NCBI GenBank assembly: GCA_000708835.1
Contig: DF237203.1
Coordinates: 57,812 to 121,811, forward strand
DNA length: 64,000 bases
From: Klebsormidium nitens
Lineage: Eukaryota > Streptophyta > Klebsormidiophyceae > Klebsormidiales > Klebsormidiaceae
Direction: 5' to 3'
A program made the position numbers and the translations under genes. Positions 60,701 to 64,000 of the stretch are shown one piece after another. Numbering within the stretch: the stretch's first letter is position 1; every line of letters begins with the position of its first letter. The notes beneath the pieces were generated by a model, which worked only from the letters and a program-made list of their open reading frames with translations, did not search any database and was not told the origin of the DNA.

Positions 60701-63678
60701 AGTCTGCTCCTTTCAATCCAAGGGAGAAGTTCGAAGGTGTGTGTATAAGTCCGACCAAATGATGCACGCTCCAAATACTGATCTGAGCAGGAGCGAATGG
60801 CGGGGGAAGTCGCTCATCATTTCAAAGATTGGCAAAATTGCAGCCAATCGTTCAAAACTTGAAACGAGACTTGCAGTCTTACCTCGTGCGCCGCTTCTCG
60901 TGCTTGTGCGAGGAGAGCCGTCGCAGGGCGGAGGGGCGCCAGGTCGGCATTCCCCGTCACCCCCACTGGATCTCGTGTCCCTGACGCTTGAGGTACGCTG
61001 AGCGACTGCAACTCAAGCTCCGCCCGTCTCTTCTGCATCTCGATCTGTGCAAGGAAGACAGCAAGATGGTCTCAATCAGGTTCAACCAGGGAGGGTACCA
61101 GACAGGCCCGCTAGAGGAGGTATTTACGGTAGCGAGATTGGTACCTTGCAACTAGCATGAGAATGTGTGCGAGCTTGCTTTCGCCAACATTAGCTAGACT
61201 CTATTATGGAGCACAAGTACACGAGCTATTTCCGCCACTTTCCTCGCAAAGGAGTTCCACAATTGAGCAACCTGACTTGACGACCTTTGCTCCGCCAGCT
61301 TCTCGGCGATATGGACCTCAACTTCTTTGACAGGGCATGAAAGGGTGCAGGCTTTCCACTAGCAAAGCTTTTTTAGGTGGTGTCAACAAGGCATATAGCG
61401 GACCAATGCACCACACCCCAAAGCACACCGATCATACGGCCTTGTTTCAGTGCTGTTGATAATTTGGTGCAAGATTCTTGGAAGACACATCACATTGGGG
61501 GCACATCACTCGCCCTGACAAACGACTGGATTGCACAACTGGCTGCGCCGCTCACCTTCCTCCTACAACTTCAACCTTTGAGAGTGCGACTGATTAGATA
61601 GCACATTGCAGGTCAATTCGCCCTCAGCCTGCCCCCCTCACCTCGTATTGCAGCACAGGTTTGCTAAGCACAGACATCCCGGACGCTTTCCTCTAAACAT
61701 GCCCCCCTCACCTCGTGCTGCACCTTCTGTTCCTGCAGCTCCAACGTTCGCCGCTGCAGTACCTCCAGCATGCGCACCCGCGCCTCCATCTCGCTTGCAA
61801 CATTCCCCGTCACCTGACCAACCTGCGGCACCCCTTCTGACCGAACCACCCCCGTATCATTGTCCGATGCAGACTCCGCTGCCCTGACCATTCCCTCTGT
61901 CGTCGCCCCCTCTCTGTGTGCCCCATCCCCATCGACTTGATTCTTTACACCGGACGTAAGTGAGGGAGCTACCTTGGGCTCGGCCCCGTCCTCTTTGGGT
62001 CGCGGAGTGGTGTGCACGGCAACCGATGGCTTTTGCACCGCCCCTCCTCGAATGCTCGGGAGCACCACCAGCTTGGCGCGAGGGGCAGGCTCGCTGATTT
62101 CATCATCTGACTGCGGGACGGGCCTTGAGGTCTCTGCCCCATTTTCATCTGCTTGCATAGCAGCTTCTGAGTCAGCAGGGGCTGTCTCAACAACTTGCGC
62201 CCTCCCTTGGACATTGGGGTCCGAGTGCAGGTTGGGCTTAAGCAGTGGCAGTTTGGATTGGGGACCCACAGAAGATGATCCAGATTCCCGGCGTCCTATC
62301 CCCTCGCTCAACACACGCCTGCTGTTCTCCACTGAGCTAGAAGGCCCTAATTTGTTGCTGCTGTTAGGCAAGTCAACGACAAGCTGCGCCCCGAGCGAGC
62401 CCTGCTGACCCTTAGTACTCGTCTTACCACCACCCGCAGCTTCTACAGCTTCGCTAATTCCCCCCTGTGTTCCATCCGCTGATGCCAGCGGGGTCAGCCG
62501 CTGGGCGGGAACTAGAGACGCCAACACCCTTGCCAGGTAAGCCTGAGCTTCCTCTGAACCTTCACTGGCCTGTTTCAAAGAACTTTCTCCGAGGGCATCC
62601 GCTGAATTGCCCTCAGCCAAAGAAACAGCCTCCCAGACTCTGAGGCCCTGGCCCTCAGAGGGTAACACCATTGGCTGGCGACTAAGAGCGTTGGGGCTGA
62701 GCAGCCAGTCCCAGTCTTTCATTTCCAGGCTACCACCACGACGCTGCATGCCAGAGAAGCAGACCAGTGTCGTACTTCACTCTTCATCAAGGTGCCATTC
62801 TCAACTTCCATCAACTTCAGAGATGCAATTGACCACTAGAACTTGCAGATCGTCTTGCTTTTTGACTGTTCTTTGATTGACAAGCTTCCTAGCAAAACTG
62901 CTAAGGTCCATGTTGGAGTTTCCAACATCTCACAATTACTCACCTCCAACAACAGCTGGATCTTCAAAGCCATCTCCTTGGCTGTGCCATCACTCTCCTC
63001 CTCAAAACCCTCATCTTGTTCGGTGTCTCCGCTCACGAGTTGTTCTCCTGCCAGCTCACTGGCATGCCCAGTCTCATTTGGAAAAGTCTCTTCTCTTTCC
63101 AAACCTCCCCCATTAGGGTTAGGGTTAGGGTTCGCAACCATTGATGGACTGGTCGTCTGATTGGTCTCTTTTCCCAGCATTTCACCTTCAGAGTTGACTA
63201 CAAAAAAGACAAGAGGAGCATTCGTACTCTCTGCAGACTGCCTGGGCCGCTGCCGGGTAGGTGGCTCATCTGGTGCATATTGTTCCCTACCTAGTTCCCT
63301 GCCCATTGCCAATCTAGCACTGGCCGCTGCCGGCTGCCAATGCAGCAGCTCTCTCTGATTGTCGACATGCAATTCCTCAGCAGCTGTCGACCTCGCTCCA
63401 AATTGCTTGACCCGCCTGGTGTCTTCTTCATGGCCCAAGAGGCACTCTTCCCAGTCACTACCATCAGAGCTCAGGTCCGAGTCTGATAAAAAGGAGTGCT
63501 GCCGCATCAGGTCATCCTCCAATGCACCACCGCTGTCTTCCCCTCGTCCATGAGGGGCACTTTCGAACGACGCCCTCACAGACTGTAGCTCAGACCGAAA
63601 TCGACCCAGCTCCTCTTTCAGGAGGACATCCACACGAGGCGAGGCTGCAACTTCCATCCTTGGAGCATGCCCTGTCAT
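54706..63678 (-). CDS. Giant coiled-coil / low-complexity protein, candidate TALPID3 (KIAA0586) homologue
   Basis: Eight exons (62944-63678, 61712-62743, 60883-61044, 60279-60602, 59686-59990, 59126-59228, 56015-58673 and 54706-55145) join in one frame to 1,919 residues, starting MTGHAPRMEVAASPRVDV. The first 580 residues are acidic and Ser-rich. Residues about 560-750 form a coiled coil (MLEVLQRRTLELQEQKVQHE, KRRAELELQSL, TAELDSLRQQ). The 2.7-kb seventh exon has ALFLERLRQDVDRRIAAAAA, a basic region, paired helices VTEWLSEQVISQLLQ and DEELVRAVAAEVISEE, and a Pro-rich STPATPPTPSTPSSSPE. The C-terminus is Arg/Glu-rich with SFGEV and SEGEL motifs. The WLSEQ...ELVRAV pairing, coiled coil and Pro/Thr run recall TALPID3, a centriole/basal-body protein kept in ciliated lineages. 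That name is a suggestion; the exon structure is firm. No membrane segment is evident. Confidence 0.7.
61629..61716 (-). repeat. Duplicated splice-donor block, 70-bp spacing
   Basis: GCCCCCCTCACCTCGT (plus strand) occurs at 61631 and again at 61701. The upstream-acting copy (61701) is the donor of exon 2 of the giant gene. The second copy sits 70 nt inside the intron and preserves the exon-end and donor bases. Using the intronic donor would add a short tail that hits a TAG. Confidence 0.6.
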
Positions 63679-64000
63679 CTTTGAGCTGCAGCATTTATAC
63701 TGTACATGGCATACCAGCCTGTATGGTGCTCTCACACTGTCAGTGTTGCAGGGACCGTCTGGTTAACATTTCAATTTTCATCACCATGGGCCTTTTGCAA
63801 GCTGAACCCAAAATGACCAGCCAGAAGAACGCTTGCATTCAAAACAAATTTGAAAACTTGACTGAAGAAGTTAGCACATCGGACGGTCGACTCGTCTCAG
63901 ATTTGATATGTATCGGACGGTCAAGAACGATCTTGACAATGTGTTCGAGCAACTAGGTTGAGACCATTAGCATCTGACGATATTACGGTATGCAATTACC
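63679..64000. promoter_or_regulatory. 5' flank of the giant coiled-coil gene
   Basis: This is the sequence upstream of the minus-strand ATG at 63678, presumed 5' UTR and promoter, truncated by the window edge. No specific element was recognised. Confidence 0.4.

Noticed and set aside
61660-61690. 22-nt micro-exon between exons 2 and 3 of the giant gene
   Set aside because: It has an AG before and a GTGAGG after, but 22 nt would break the frame that exons 2 and 3 keep when joined directly. It is better explained as a duplicated donor block.
63114-63134. Three TTAGGG-like telomeric repeats
   Set aside because: They lie inside exon 1 of the giant minus-strand gene and encode a short NPNPNPN run. 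Only about three units are present, so this is coding low complexity, not a telomere remnant.
1-64000. CRISPR arrays, prokaryotic operons or phage genes
   Set aside because: Genes are spliced, spaced and on both strands with plant-type families. No regularly spaced direct repeats or ribosome-binding-site pattern occurs.

Overview
The window is nuclear DNA from a green-lineage eukaryote, most likely a streptophyte (charophyte-grade) alga such as Klebsormidium. That assignment is inference. It rests on compact, intron-rich genes with GT-AG introns of mostly 200-500 bp and on a land-plant-like gene set: a pheophytinase-like hydrolase, importin alpha-9, a plant-type PP2C, a thylakoid-lumen TPR protein, an RHM-type sugar-nucleotide dehydratase and an IRX10-type xylan synthase. 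Some genes are not typical of flowering plants: a long eukaryotic-type cysteinyl-tRNA synthetase and a giant, possibly ciliary (TALPID3-like) protein. Gene models were made by hand, joining exons whose splice sites, reading phase and family similarity agree.

Layout. 1-1783 (+): 3' part of a pheophytinase-like hydrolase. 2756-7248 (-): importin alpha-9, 7 exons. 8007-14269 (+): cysteinyl-tRNA synthetase, 17 exons. 15342-18635 (+): secreted protein resembling six-hairpin glycosidases. 19606-22151 (-): HAD subfamily IIA protein. 23393-27262 (+): alpha/beta hydrolase with a C-terminal ubiquitin-interacting-like motif. 27.3-30.8 kb: accessory stretch with two adjacent MITE-like elements, a long G-box hairpin and one or two small unidentified genes. 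32787-35886 (-): PP2C. 36379-38243 (+): lumenal TPR protein. 39147-43392 (-): NDP-glucose 4,6-dehydratase, 10 exons including a 34-nt micro-exon. 44361-45121: second, inverted copy of the 761-bp element. 46085-49672 (-): IRX10-type GT47. 51632-52863 (+): unknown, possibly plastid protein. 54706-63678 (-): a 1,919-residue coiled-coil/low-complexity protein, candidate TALPID3.

The genes are not an operon and mostly serve unrelated functions: chlorophyll breakdown, nuclear import, translation, signalling, photosynthetic lumen and cell wall. The dehydratase and the GT47 are neighbours and both relate to cell-wall polysaccharide synthesis. Closely spaced divergent pairs (importin/CysRS, PP2C/TPR) probably share promoters. 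The points most worth a second look are the paired 761-bp elements, the perfect hairpin carrying two CACGTG boxes, the Glu-to-Gln change in the dehydratase active site, the cysteine cluster at the cytosolic end of the GT47, and the giant coiled-coil gene.
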